A stretch of DNA of 64,000 nucleotides from Clostridia bacterium (GTDB lineage Bacteria > Bacillota > Clostridia > Christensenellales > CAG-138). Where the stretch lies: the NCBI GenBank assembly GCA_017525875.1, contig JAFXSG010000001.1:62001-126000 (forward strand), read 5' to 3'. Under the pieces are notes generated by a model. It was not told the DNA's origin. It ran no database searches and saw only the letters and a program-made list of their open reading frames with translations. Below are positions 17,507 through 25,490 of this stretch, piece by piece. How positions within the stretch are numbered: position 1 is the stretch's first letter; each line of letters starts with the position of its first letter. A program made the translations under genes and the position numbers.

Positions 17507-18408
17507 ATTCTGCCCCTCTGAAACAGCGAGTAAAGCCCATACATCGTGCACGCGACGACCACGCCGACGGCGATGTTGAGCGGTAGTATCAGCCCTGCGG
17601 AGAGAATGCGGCCGGGCGTTCCGGTCGTGAAGACCGTGTGCAGCCCGTTCGCCCCGCAGAAGAACGAATAGCATTTTGAAATACTGTAAAACCACAGCGC
17701 GGCAAGGCAGATGATCCTGAACGATCTGAAGTTCAAAAACCTTTCGAGCCCTTCATAGCCGAATGCTTCCGCATACAGGATAAGTCCCGCGCCGATGATG
17801 GCTCCGCCCGAGAACCCGCCTCCAGGCCCGAGATGCCCGTTCAGGATCACGTAAATGCCGAACAAGACTATGATGGGTATGAGCAGCCGCGCGGCAGTGC
17901 CCAGTATGCTGTCCGCTTTCATACGGATAAGACCGAGATCGGGCTCTTCCTTTTTGCCGTCGAGTTCAAGCAGCAGGATCAGTACTGCGGCAAGCCCCGT
18001 GAACAGCACGTGCGATTCACCAAGCGTATCAAAAGCGCGGTAATCGAGGATAACGCCGGAAACGATATTCACGGCGCCGGTCTCGGAGAGCCCGCTTTCA
18101 ACGTACCGCCTTACGACCTCGTTTTCAGATGGATTCCCGGCTTTCCCGAACGCGGGCAGATCGAGCACCGCAAGGAACAGGAAGACTATCATAATCGCGC
18201 CGAGCATGGCGGCAAGCAGGGGATAGACCGCCCTGTATGCCTTGACGTCGCGCCGGGGAAGGCTTTCTTCCGGGGTCGCTGTCCCTTCTGCGCTCTCGCC
18301 CTCGGGCGCGGCTGAATAAGGCTCCGCTGCTGCGGCGTCAAGATCGAACCTGCCCGCGTCCCAATCGCGGAGGAACGCTTTAATGCTCCTCTTCTTCCCG
18401 TTTTTCAT
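17503..18408 (-). CDS. MrpB-type subunit fused to an MbhE-like domain
   Basis: A protein of 301 residues in three parts. Residues 1-55 are cytoplasmic and polar. Residues ~60-150 resemble the MbhE/MrpA-C-terminal segment (NIVSGVILDYRAFDTLGE). Residues ~165-301 are the MnhB domain with the hallmark GHLGPGGGFSGGAIIGAGLIL. In canonical Mrp operons the MbhE part sits at the end of MrpA; here it is joined to MrpB instead. AAGAAGG lies before the ATG, and the gene overlaps the DUF4040 gene by 29 bases. Confidence 0.85.
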   Translation of the reverse strand: MKNGKKRSIKAFLRDWDAGRFDLDAAAAEPYSAAPEGESAEGTATPEESLPRRDVKAYRAVYPLLAAMLGAIMIVFLFLAVLDLPAFGKAGNPSENEVVRRYVESGLSETGAVNIVSGVILDYRAFDTLGESHVLFTGLAAVLILLLELDGKKEEPDLGLIRMKADSILGTAARLLIPIIVLFGIYVILNGHLGPGGGFSGGAIIGAGLILYAEAFGYEGLERFLNFRSFRIICLAALWFYSISKCYSFFCGANGLHTVFTTGTPGRILSAGLILPLNIAVGVVVACTMYGLYSLFQRGRI

Positions 18409-18655
18409 CTTCAGCCTTCTTTCGAATGTCCCTGAGCTTTTTCAGGGTCAAAAACATGAGGATGCTTGAAATACCGGCGCCGACGGCAGCCTCCGTCACG
18501 GCAAGATCAGGCGCCTTGAGAAGCGCCCATATAACGGACATAATAACGCTGTACGCCATAAAAATGACGATGGAGGACAAAAGGTTTTTTGTAATGCACG
18601 TGGCGATGCCGCAGATCACGAGCAGGCCGAGAAGCAGCAGTTCAAAGTAATCCAT
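18380..18655 (-). CDS. DUF4040/MbhD-like subunit
   Basis: A small membrane protein of 91 residues with three helices. APDLAVTEAAVGAGISSILMF is the signature of the MbhD/DUF4040 domain that is part of MrpA in classical operons. The second ATG (18655) is chosen because GGAGG is then 6 bases away; the first ATG touches it. The tail is strongly charged (KREEEEH). Confidence 0.85.
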   Translation of the reverse strand: MDYFELLLLGLLVICGIATCITKNLLSSIVIFMAYSVIMSVIWALLKAPDLAVTEAAVGAGISSILMFLTLKKLRDIRKKAEDEKREEEEH

Positions 18656-18989
18656 CCTCATCCTCCTTTACTTCGTCGTGCTCCATGTGCGAAGCGGCGT
18701 CGGGCTCGGTCGCAAGCACCATCCGGCTTAGAAGGTGCGAAGCGACGGGACTGCCGACCCAGAGAAACAGCAGCACGACGAGCAGCTTCCAGAAGAAGAC
18801 CGGAGCCTGCGCCGCAAAGAGCAGCCCCGCGATGATCAGCAGCGCTCCGAGCGTGTCGATGATGGCGGCGCAGTGCAGCCGGTTCATAACGAATTTAAAG
18901 CGGAACACGCCAAGCGTCGCAAGCAGGATCGAAACGAGCCCGAAGAGCGACAGCAGCGCGGCGATCACGAAACGGACGCTATCGATCAT
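18642..18989 (-). CDS. mrpG: MrpG subunit
   Basis: A membrane subunit of 115 residues of the MnhG/PhaG family, with three helices. ATLGVFRFKFVMNRLHCAAIIDTLGALLI matches the conserved FPDxxxRLHAATKADTLG region. The start at 18989 follows GGAGG, overlaps mrpF by 11 bases and gives normal length. The C-terminal tail is acidic. Confidence 0.88.
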   Translation of the reverse strand: MIDSVRFVIAALLSLFGLVSILLATLGVFRFKFVMNRLHCAAIIDTLGALLIIAGLLFAAQAPVFFWKLLVVLLFLWVGSPVASHLLSRMVLATEPDAASHMEHDEVKEDEDGLL

Positions 18990-19290
18990 AGTTGTCGTCC
19001 TCCATTCCCGCTTCACCGGGCTTGCGCCTGTTCATTAAGATCATCGCAAGCACTGCGACCGCAAGAAAACTGATCAGCGCGTAAATGAGGCATACGTCCA
19101 GCAGCCAGCTTTCGTTAAGATACAGTGCTATGACGGCGATCGCAAGCAAAGTCTGTGTGTTGATCATATTGATGCCCATCACGCGGTCGCCCGTCCTCGG
19201 CCCGCGGATAGCGCGGATGAGCGCGAAAAGGATGCCGACGCCGAGGCCGAACAGGATGCAGAGATACAGGATATGATAAGCTTTTTCCAT
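18979..19290 (-). CDS. mrpF: MrpF subunit
   Basis: A subunit of 103 residues of the MnhF family with three helices. RAIRGPRTGDRVMGINMINTQTLL contains the family hallmark GPxxxDRVxxxN. The start at 19290 lies one base after the mrpE stop. Confidence 0.9.
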   Translation of the reverse strand: MEKAYHILYLCILFGLGVGILFALIRAIRGPRTGDRVMGINMINTQTLLAIAVIALYLNESWLLDVCLIYALISFLAVAVLAMILMNRRKPGEAGMEDDNYDR

Positions 19291-19291
19291 G

Positions 19292-19750
19292 TCATTTCTC
19301 CATTTTCCGAAGGAGCTTAGCAAGCGTGCCGTTCTCGATGCCGTCAATCATTTCACGCCTGAGACAGTGCACGGTGAAGCGTTCGCCGTCCGTACGGACG
19401 GTGATGGTGCCGGGTGTGAGCGTTATGGAGTTTGCAAAGAGAAAACGGGTGAAGCGCGAGCTGAGCCCGGTATCGACCACTGCGAGCGCCGGTTTTACTG
19501 AAAGATCGCGCGAAAGAATGATCCGCAGCATGGTGAAGTTTGCCTTAATGATCCCGTAAAGCAGAACGGCGGTATATGCAAGAAAGAGCGGGATGCGGGT
19601 GAGAAGGCGCAGGTCGTCCTTCGGCGAGTAGCCAAACAGGGCATAGGCAGCGGCGGCGAGCAGCGCCGTAATGCCAATGCCGAACAGCACGATCTCAAAT
19701 GTCAATGCTCCGTTCAGAATGAGCCATAACCCGAAAAGGATGGGATACAT
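19292..19750 (-). CDS. mrpE: MrpE subunit
   Basis: The first gene of the antiporter operon, 152 residues, of the MnhE family. It has two N-terminal membrane helices (LFGLWLILNGA, VLFGIGITALLAA) and a soluble C-terminal part. LTPGTITVRTDGERFTVHCL is the conserved strand pair of the family. GGAGGG precedes the ATG. Mrp complexes exchange Na+ (or K+) for protons. This operon has no hydrogenase or NADH-module genes, so a stand-alone antiporter is the likely product. Confidence 0.9.
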   Translation of the reverse strand: MYPILFGLWLILNGALTFEIVLFGIGITALLAAAAYALFGYSPKDDLRLLTRIPLFLAYTAVLLYGIIKANFTMLRIILSRDLSVKPALAVVDTGLSSRFTRFLFANSITLTPGTITVRTDGERFTVHCLRREMIDGIENGTLAKLLRKMEK

Positions 19751-19783
19751 TCCGCCCTCCGAAAAGATGGAATACCACTAAAT

Positions 19784-19812
19784 ATTATATATCGGATCCG
19801 GCGGGAAATCAA
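19784..19812 (-). promoter_or_regulatory. Promoter of the Mrp operon
   Basis: On the minus strand TTGATT (19807-19812), a 17-bp spacer and a perfect TATAAT (19784-19789). It lies back to back with the PI-PLC promoter. Confidence 0.8.
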
Positions 19813-19877
19813 GTGAAAAGAGGGCACAGCAAATGCGTGAAAAGGCGAAAACCGAGCAGCCGAAAAGAACGGCGCCG

Positions 19878-19906
19878 TTGACAATAAGGCGCGTTTTTGC
19901 TATATT
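19878..19906 (+). promoter_or_regulatory. Promoter of the PI-PLC-like gene
   Basis: A consensus TTGACA (19878-19883), a 17-bp spacer and TATATT (19901-19906), with an AAAGGAG ribosome site 30 bases further on. Confidence 0.8.
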
Positions 19907-19940
19907 CAGTTCAGCAAGACCATATCAAAGGAGAAAAGAA

Positions 19941-21041
19941 ATGAGCGCAAAACCCAAAAAGAGATTCAGCGGATGGAACCTTATATGGATAGTTCCGCTT
20001 ATCGCAGTGCTCGCCCTTGCCGTGATGATGTACGTCATTCCGGCACTCGAAGGCGTTGACAGGACCGAAGCAGGCGGTTCATCGGACTGGATGTCTCATC
20101 TAAGCGACGATACGCCCCTTTCGGACGTCATCCTGCCAGGCACGCACGACAGCGCAACGAAGTTCGTCCAGCTCGCTTATTTTTCAAAATGCCAGGCGCT
20201 TTCGATCGGCAAACAGCTTGAAGCCGGTTATCGTTATCTCGACATACGCCTCGGTGCGGACGGCGATAAGCTGAAGCTAATGCACGGCTTCACAAACTGT
20301 ACCGAGGGCGGCTTCCCGTGGTCCAATGCGCTCTATCTTGATAATGTGCTTGCGGACTGCTACTCCTTCCTCAAAGCGCATCCGGGCGAGACCGTCATTT
20401 TTGCGGTCAAGCAGGAGCATGGCGACGAGAGCGTCCTTCAGTTCGAAAGGCTCCTTGACGGTTATATTTCAAAGAATAAGGATATGTGGCTGCACACGTC
20501 CTCGGTGCCGACTGTCGGCGAGGCAAGAGGCAAGCTCGTTCTGATGCGCCGCTATCAGGACGAAGCCGCACTCGGCGACCGCGCGGGGATCCCGCTGATC
20601 TGGCCGGACCAGGGCGGGCATGACGACGTCAGCCTTGCAGCCGCTGCGGCGGACAACGGCTCGTACACGCTTACCGTGCAGGATCGCTTTGAATACGGCG
20701 CGGCGGACAAATGGACGGCGTTCACAAAGGGCCTGACAGCCTGCGAGACCGGCGATAACTCGGTGCTTGTAAACTTCCTCTCCACCAAGGGCACGGCGAC
20801 CTACGGGCATCCCTACGCCTTTGCAAAACAGCTCAACGCCAAACTGCTTGATCTCAGCGAGGATCAGCTCCACGGTTGGGTGATCGTAGATTTCGCCTCT
20901 GCAAAGCTCGCACAGCATATCTATGAAGTGAATTTCAGACGATCGCAGCACGATAAGCAAAAGGCGCAGCCTCATCCGGGCCGCGCCTTTTCTGCGCTTT
21001 TTTATCAGAATCCGAGCTCGTCGTTCACAAGGATCACGTAG
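19941..21041 (+). CDS. PI-PLC X-domain phospholipase, exported or membrane-anchored
   Basis: A phosphatidylinositol-specific phospholipase C-like enzyme of 366 residues. A basic N-terminus and one hydrophobic helix (~12-35) anchor or export it. The X domain shows VILPGTHDSAT with the first catalytic His, YLDIRLG with the Asp/Arg pair and LMHGFTN with the second His. Bacterial members cleave PI or GPI lipids. The start at 19941 has AAAGGAG 6 bases upstream. Oddly, the frame runs through a bidirectional terminator (20959-20991) and 37 bases into the convergent LUD gene. The domain seems to end near residue 335 (IYEVNF), so a stop codon was probably lost. Confidence 0.88.
   Translation: MSAKPKKRFSGWNLIWIVPLIAVLALAVMMYVIPALEGVDRTEAGGSSDWMSHLSDDTPLSDVILPGTHDSATKFVQLAYFSKCQALSIGKQLEAGYRYLDIRLGADGDKLKLMHGFTNCTEGGFPWSNALYLDNVLADCYSFLKAHPGETVIFAVKQEHGDESVLQFERLLDGYISKNKDMWLHTSSVPTVGEARGKLVLMRRYQDEAALGDRAGIPLIWPDQGGHDDVSLAAAAADNGSYTLTVQDRFEYGAADKWTAFTKGLTACETGDNSVLVNFLSTKGTATYGHPYAFAKQLNAKLLDLSEDQLHGWVIVDFASAKLAQHIYEVNFRRSQHDKQKAQPHPGRAFSALFYQNPSSSFTRIT
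20959..20991. terminator. Bidirectional terminator inside the end of the PI-PLC frame
   Basis: A 9-bp stem (AAAAGGCGC / GCGCCTTTT) has T runs on both strands and lies between two converging genes. It overlaps the last ~27 codons of the PI-PLC frame. Confidence 0.75.
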
Positions 21042-21634
21042 ATCCTGCCCGGATGGCGGGAATAGCGGGTGATCAGAAACTGGCAGCAGATCGTGTCAGG
21101 TGATTTGCAGTTCATGCAGGAGCCGGTCTTGGCGCAGGGCGTATTGAGGCCGAAGCGCTGGGCATTGATCGGCGCGGCAACGCTGCGCGCGCGTTTCATA
21201 GCGCCGTCCACGTCCGAACAGACCTTGTTCATGCCCACGATGAAGATGACCTTGCGGGGTCCTTGCGCGATCGCGGAAACGCGGTTCGCGTTGCCGTCGA
21301 TATTGATGAGCACGCCGTCCTCGGTGATCGCGTTGCAGCTTGAAAGGAACACGTCCGCATCATAGGCTGCAAGCATCGCGGCGCGCTTGTCCGGCGTCTC
21401 GTCGCGATCGATAAAGTTGTAGTTGCCGTTCTTGAGCGCGAAAACGAGCCCGATCTCGTGAACGCTCATGCCGCCGCCCATAGTTGCCGAACTGCCCTCG
21501 GGGATCAGTGAAAGCGCGGTCTCAAGCGCCTTCTCACGGCTTTCCGCGTAATAGCCGGTCATATTGCGGGAAGCAAGCCCCTTGATGACCTTTTCGGCAA
21601 GGAGCGCGTTGCGTTTTCTGATGTTTTCGTTCAT
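21005..21634 (-). CDS. LUD-domain protein (lactate-utilisation related)
   Basis: A protein of 209 residues of the LUD (DUF162) family. ATMGGGMSVHEIGLV and DVFLSSCNAITEDGVLINIDGNANRVSA are the conserved core. The C-terminal CAKTGSCMNCKSPDTICC is a Cys cluster seen in single-domain anaerobe members. LutC/LutB relatives take part in lactate oxidation, but there is no lutA or lutB nearby, so the role is open. The start at 21634 has GAGAGG 6-11 bases upstream. Confidence 0.88.
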   Translation of the reverse strand: MNENIRKRNALLAEKVIKGLASRNMTGYYAESREKALETALSLIPEGSSATMGGGMSVHEIGLVFALKNGNYNFIDRDETPDKRAAMLAAYDADVFLSSCNAITEDGVLINIDGNANRVSAIAQGPRKVIFIVGMNKVCSDVDGAMKRARSVAAPINAQRFGLNTPCAKTGSCMNCKSPDTICCQFLITRYSRHPGRIYVILVNDELGF

Positions 21635-21667
21635 AGTCAGACCTCTCATTCTGTTTACTTTATTGTG

Positions 21668-21696
21668 ATTATACTATATGCGGCGGAGAAAGGCAA
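21668..21696 (-). promoter_or_regulatory. Promoter of the LUD gene
   Basis: On the minus strand TTGCCT (21691-21696), a 17-bp spacer and a perfect TATAAT (21668-21673). Confidence 0.75.
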
Positions 21697-21701
21697 ATAA
21701 C

Positions 21702-21740
21702 AAAAAAGAGCCCCTTACTCAGGCTTGAGCAAGGGGCTCT
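21702..21740 (-). terminator. Terminator of the sigma/anti-sigma unit
   Basis: A perfect 10-bp stem (AGAGCCCCTT / AAGGGGCTCT) is followed on the minus strand by TTTTTT. It lies 8 bases after the anti-sigma stop. Confidence 0.9.
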
Positions 21741-21747
21741 GCGGTCT

Positions 21748-23244
21748 TTAATCGAAGCAGGAACGGATTAACTTAACGAGTTCTGCCCTGTCCACGTTCC
21801 CGGCGGTAATGTCTATACTGACCTCACCGCTGTAGACAACGGCGCGCCAGACAGGATACTCCGGATCGTCGGTCTGGCTGATAAAGGAATCTGCAGTCAG
21901 CTCCTCAAGCCTGACATCGTACCTGCGGACCGGGTCTTCGTATCCCTGCACGGCGTGGACCGCCTCAAGATCTCCGATATAGATATTGATATAGCCCGAG
22001 ACCTTCGAACCCGGCGCGTATTCGTAGCTGAGGTTCAGGCGCTTGATACCGATCGTCCGCCCGGTTTTCCTTTCGACCTCGTATTCGCCGATGCAGTACT
22101 CGAACCGGGCGTCTTCCGGGATGTAGTCAGGGATATACCTGCCGTATGTCGGCTCGAGAACAGCGTCTTCAAGCTTCATCCCGCGCAGCTGGGCGTTGTT
22201 TTCAACCGCTTCGCCTTCACCGCTTTCCATAGCGTCGAGGAAGGGGCGCACTTTCGCTTCGTCCAGCTCTATGAAGTAGCCGCCGAAGCTGCCAAGCAGC
22301 ATGGCATATTTACCTTCAAGTATCCGCAGTCTTATCGAGAAGTCCCCAAGATCAAGCCAAACGAGCCAATGATCGCTGTTTGCAAGTGCCTCAAGCTCCT
22401 CCTCGGTCTCGTACGGGACGCACCAGGCGCCTTCGTCGATCGCCTGCATGAATGCCTTTGCCGCTTCGCTCTGCGCAGCAAGGGAATGCCTGATACCGTA
22501 AGCATGCTTTTCGGACTCCATATCCTCGTAGATTATCGACTCAAGCCTTTCGCCGACGTGGAAGCGCTCCTCGATGACGTCCGCGCCGTAGGCAACGGAG
22601 TACCCGTTATCGCAGATATAGACGACGAGCTCGCCTTCGTAGTAGGGGTTTTCCCTGCACAGCATGAACGAAGGATCGAAGCCGTTTACGGCATACACCT
22701 CTCCTCTGAACACCCCTTCACCGTCATTGTACTCACTTGGCAGGCGATGATACACCTCTTTGACGGTCAGGACCCGTTCGCCGAGGTATGCAGCCTGATC
22801 AAGCTCCCCGAAAGCGCTCCAGTACAGCCTTCCGTCATACTTGAAGAACGGCACCCATTCCACCAGCGTGTTTTCCGGAACGTCGAAATGATTTGTCAGA
22901 TCCACCTTTTCACCTCTTGCTGCTGCCATATCACGCTTATAGGACAGCACGATATTGGAATCGAACCCGCCGCTTGAATGCAGCAGCGTAATGCGGGCGT
23001 GATCGCCGGGTACGTGAGTGTCGGCCGGCGCTTCTGTTTGTTCGCTCCCGTTAGCGGTCTGCTCTCCGCCCTTGTGCCCGATCTTGCCGATCGCAAGCGC
23101 AAGCACGAGCGCGAGAACAAACATTGCCGCTGCCGCGATCGCCAATCCAAAGCCTCTTCTGCGCACGGGGCGATAGTCCCCGGCCTGCTCCACAGCCCGA
23201 TCGTCAACGGAATTCAGCGACTCCAGCAAATAATCGTTTTTCAT
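21748..23244 (-). CDS. Putative anti-sigma factor with one membrane helix
   Basis: A protein of 498 residues with no close family recognised. Residues 1-33 are cytoplasmic, 34-54 form one membrane helix, and the rest is a large extracellular domain rich in Tyr, Glu and Asp. Its ATG overlaps the sigma stop (ATGA), which is the standard layout of an anti-sigma factor. The N-terminal part is short for a zinc-type anti-sigma domain and shows no HxxxCxxC. The extracellular part repeats 'DDPEYPVWRAVVYSG'-like strands, as in DUF4179/DUF4367-type sensors. The role is inferred from position. Confidence 0.65.
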   Translation of the reverse strand: MKNDYLLESLNSVDDRAVEQAGDYRPVRRRGFGLAIAAAAMFVLALVLALAIGKIGHKGGEQTANGSEQTEAPADTHVPGDHARITLLHSSGGFDSNIVLSYKRDMAAARGEKVDLTNHFDVPENTLVEWVPFFKYDGRLYWSAFGELDQAAYLGERVLTVKEVYHRLPSEYNDGEGVFRGEVYAVNGFDPSFMLCRENPYYEGELVVYICDNGYSVAYGADVIEERFHVGERLESIIYEDMESEKHAYGIRHSLAAQSEAAKAFMQAIDEGAWCVPYETEEELEALANSDHWLVWLDLGDFSIRLRILEGKYAMLLGSFGGYFIELDEAKVRPFLDAMESGEGEAVENNAQLRGMKLEDAVLEPTYGRYIPDYIPEDARFEYCIGEYEVERKTGRTIGIKRLNLSYEYAPGSKVSGYINIYIGDLEAVHAVQGYEDPVRRYDVRLEELTADSFISQTDDPEYPVWRAVVYSGEVSIDITAGNVDRAELVKLIRSCFD

Positions 23245-23801
23245 AAGGAATACCCTTCCTTTCTCAAATAATCGGCAAGCCTTCCGCGCATGCGAAAGAG
23301 TTCTGTCTTGACCTTGCTCTTTGAGAAACCGAACCGCTTTGAAAGCTCATCAACGGAATCGAAGAACCAATACCTCCTGATAAAGAGCATCCGTTTTTCC
23401 TCAGGCTGTGCCGCAAGAAATGCGTTTATCATTCGCCCCAGCTCCTTTGCTTCCGCTTCGGTATCAACGCTCATGTTCCCTGCAAGGCATTCCTCGAGCT
23501 CGTGCGTGAGCTCCGTGAATTCAGCGCTGCGCTTTCCGGCAGACGCTCTGCGAAGCCTGTCTATCGCAGCGGAGCGCAGCAGCTTTGCAAGAAACGCAAA
23601 CAGGTATTCCCTCGGCTCATTCGGCGGGATCAGCTCCCAGGCACGCAGGTATACGTCGTTTTCGCACTCTTCGGCGGTCCCGGTGTCGCAGCCGAGCTTC
23701 AGTGCGGCCGACCTCAGCCTTGCGCCATACTTTAAGGACGTCTCCTTTACAGCATCCTCACTTCGCGCAAGATACAGATCAACGATCTTCGAATCGTTCA
23801 T
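23241..23801 (-). CDS. ECF-type RNA polymerase sigma factor
   Basis: A sigma-70 family factor of 186 residues. Region 2 runs from about residue 20 to 85 (AEECENDVYLRAWELIPP, then LAKLLRSAAIDRLRR). Region 4 is about 125-180, with the helix-turn-helix DELSKRFGFSKSKVKTELFRMRGRL. It directs transcription of a small regulon in response to its partner anti-sigma, encoded next and overlapping by 4 bases. AAGGAGG lies before the ATG. Confidence 0.93.
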   Translation of the reverse strand: MNDSKIVDLYLARSEDAVKETSLKYGARLRSAALKLGCDTGTAEECENDVYLRAWELIPPNEPREYLFAFLAKLLRSAAIDRLRRASAGKRSAEFTELTHELEECLAGNMSVDTEAEAKELGRMINAFLAAQPEEKRMLFIRRYWFFDSVDELSKRFGFSKSKVKTELFRMRGRLADYLRKEGYSL

Positions 23802-23838
23802 CGGAGCCTCCTTTCGTGCGTTTCGGTTTCACCCTTAA

Positions 23839-23866
23839 TATCGCATTCCGCCGGGCTTTGGTTACA
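23839..23866 (-). promoter_or_regulatory. Possible self-regulated ECF promoter
   Basis: On the minus strand TGTAAC (23861-23866), 17 bp, then CGATA (23839-23843). AAC-type -35 and CGTA-like -10 boxes are usual for ECF factors. The match is loose. Confidence 0.3.
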
Positions 23867-23877
23867 GTGCTTAAACT

Positions 23878-23908
23878 GCAAAAAACGGCTTCGCATATGC
23901 CAAGCCGT
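23878..23908 (-). terminator. Terminator of the kinase/PqqD/nucleotidyltransferase unit
   Basis: A 7-bp stem (ACGGCTT / AAGCCGT, 23885-23908) is followed by TTTTTT on the minus strand, just after the nucleotidyltransferase stop. Confidence 0.8.
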
Positions 23909-23915
23909 AATTCGG

Positions 23916-25145
23916 TCAACTATCGATTATTCCGTATTGCTGAAGCAGCGCGATCCGGTTTTTTCCTATCTTAAGGCTTTCTGCCGGGCTGACCGGACCG
24001 TTTTCGCGCTTGATCATGTACCTCCATGCCCTCTGCACCCACGCTGCGGGAAGCAGCCAAGGCTTCCTGCGCAGGTATGCGTAGCGTGATTCGAGGGCAG
24101 CTGCCGAGGGAAACAGCGACTTCAGCGTACTGCGCGCCTTCCGGCCGTTTTTCTGTGCAGCCACGGCGTCGAGCGTCATATTGCTCGAATGCAGGCGGTT
24201 GATATCGTTCGTACCGTACAGACCGCCTGTGATGATATCCTCAAGCAGCGGTTCAACGTCAATTTCGTTATCCGCAAAACAGCTCGGCCGCTCCTCAAAC
24301 CCGAGGTATTCTCTGCCGATGCCGAACATAGCCGCGGTCATTCGGTCGATGCGCAGTTTTTTGCATTCGGTGCCAATGCGCTCCCAATCGATCTCAGCGC
24401 TGTAATGCTTTGCGAACATATTGATATCCGCGATCTGGCGGATGCCTACGCCGCTGTGCAGGAAATGCTTGTAGGCGTGCAGGATGAGATAGAGCAGGTG
24501 ATCGGTCGGCGCAAGCGTGCGCATCGTGACGCCCCAGACGTTCACCTCAACGCTCCGCTCGGCGGCATGCTCGAGCGCGGCGTTGCAGTCGCCGTATGCC
24601 TCGCTGTCCGGCGGGAAAAAGCACTTGTGGACCTCGATATACATGTGGTTATCGGGGTGCTTGTAAGCGACCTCATGATCAACGTCAAGCCGCGAGTCCG
24701 GATCATACAGCTCAAATCCGTAATCCTCGAGCGCTTGATGATAACGCATGAAGTCATCCGGATCGACAAGCAGATCCTCATCCACGGATATGCGCTGATC
24801 CGGGTGAGGATAAAGCTCACGGCACATGATGCCCTTTGTGACGATAGGGAGAAGCCCCTTTCCGGCAAGATATCGGTAGAACAGCGTGAATTCCGCCGTC
24901 TGTTTCGCCTGAGCAAGCGTTTCGCTTTTTGCCTTGCGGGTCAGATATTCCGCACGGCGGGCGGATGAGGTGACAGCAGGGGAGAGATATGTGGCCTGCG
25001 CGATCATCGGCAGGAGCCGGTTTTCGGATGCAAGCCGAAGAAGGCGAAGCCAATCGTCGTTTTGGATAGGCTCCGCCCACTGTACGTGCTCGTCATGCAG
25101 CGCGCAGCTGAATGCTTCTAAAAGTTTTGCTTCCGTATTGTTCAT
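23916..25145 (-). CDS. Nucleotidyltransferase family protein (NTP_transf_5-like)
   Basis: A protein of 409 residues of the uncharacterised nucleotidyltransferase family PF14907. ISVDEDLLVDP (Asp-x-Asp) is the metal-binding pair of the polymerase-beta fold, preceded by LPIVTKGIMCREL. EVHKCFFPP and LILHAYKHFLHSGVGIRQIADI are further family blocks. Such proteins occur in exopolysaccharide and lasso-peptide loci beside an HPr-kinase homologue and a PqqD-like protein, as here. The substrate is unknown. Start choice is uncertain: ATG 25145 has its GGAGG too far (15 bases), while TTG 25157 has it too near. Coupling to the upstream stop (25154) is likely. Confidence 0.8.
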   Translation of the reverse strand: MNNTEAKLLEAFSCALHDEHVQWAEPIQNDDWLRLLRLASENRLLPMIAQATYLSPAVTSSARRAEYLTRKAKSETLAQAKQTAEFTLFYRYLAGKGLLPIVTKGIMCRELYPHPDQRISVDEDLLVDPDDFMRYHQALEDYGFELYDPDSRLDVDHEVAYKHPDNHMYIEVHKCFFPPDSEAYGDCNAALEHAAERSVEVNVWGVTMRTLAPTDHLLYLILHAYKHFLHSGVGIRQIADINMFAKHYSAEIDWERIGTECKKLRIDRMTAAMFGIGREYLGFEERPSCFADNEIDVEPLLEDIITGGLYGTNDINRLHSSNMTLDAVAAQKNGRKARSTLKSLFPSAAALESRYAYLRRKPWLLPAAWVQRAWRYMIKRENGPVSPAESLKIGKNRIALLQQYGIIDS

Positions 25146-25153
25146 ACGGCGGA

Positions 25154-25486
25154 TCAAAGTCCTCCGGATCCCTGATCTGTTGGGACCTCAATGACTATAT
25201 CCTCGCCATGAGTATCGATCCATGCGTCGGGGTCAAACGTCTCGGCGGGTTCACCGGTCTCAACAAGCTCGCCGGTTTCAGCGGGCTCCGCCGATTCGGC
25301 AGGTTCCGCGGTTGCGTCCCCGGGAGCGGGCGTAGCGGCGGCTTCAGTATCGGTCACGACAGGAGCCGCTGTGGGATCCGTGCCGGCCGGATCACCGTTC
25401 GGATTGCAGCACAACAGCTTTACGGCGATGAGAGCGCCGACGATAAGCACTGCCGCAATGATTATTGCAATGAGTCTTTTGTTCAT
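25154..25486 (-). CDS. Membrane-anchored acidic small protein, unknown function
   Basis: A protein of 110 residues that I do not recognise. Residues ~4-25 are one membrane helix (IAIIIAAVLIVGALIAV), followed by CC. Then comes an extracellular-type linker rich in Pro, Thr, Ala, Glu with ETGE/PAET repeats (~35-85). The end is a more ordered acidic segment (DPDAWIDTHGEDIVIEVP) and TDQGSGGL. It could be a substrate or anchor for the kinase/PqqD/nucleotidyltransferase proteins that flank it. AAAGGA precedes the ATG, 4 bases after the pqqD-like stop. Confidence 0.75.
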   Translation of the reverse strand: MNKRLIAIIIAAVLIVGALIAVKLLCCNPNGDPAGTDPTAAPVVTDTEAAATPAPGDATAEPAESAEPAETGELVETGEPAETFDPDAWIDTHGEDIVIEVPTDQGSGGL

Positions 25487-25490
25487 TCGA

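Noticed and set aside
10442-19750. Respiratory complex I or membrane hydrogenase operon
   Set aside because: There are no NuoB/C/D/I or hydrogenase large-subunit genes, and MrpE, F and G subunits are present.
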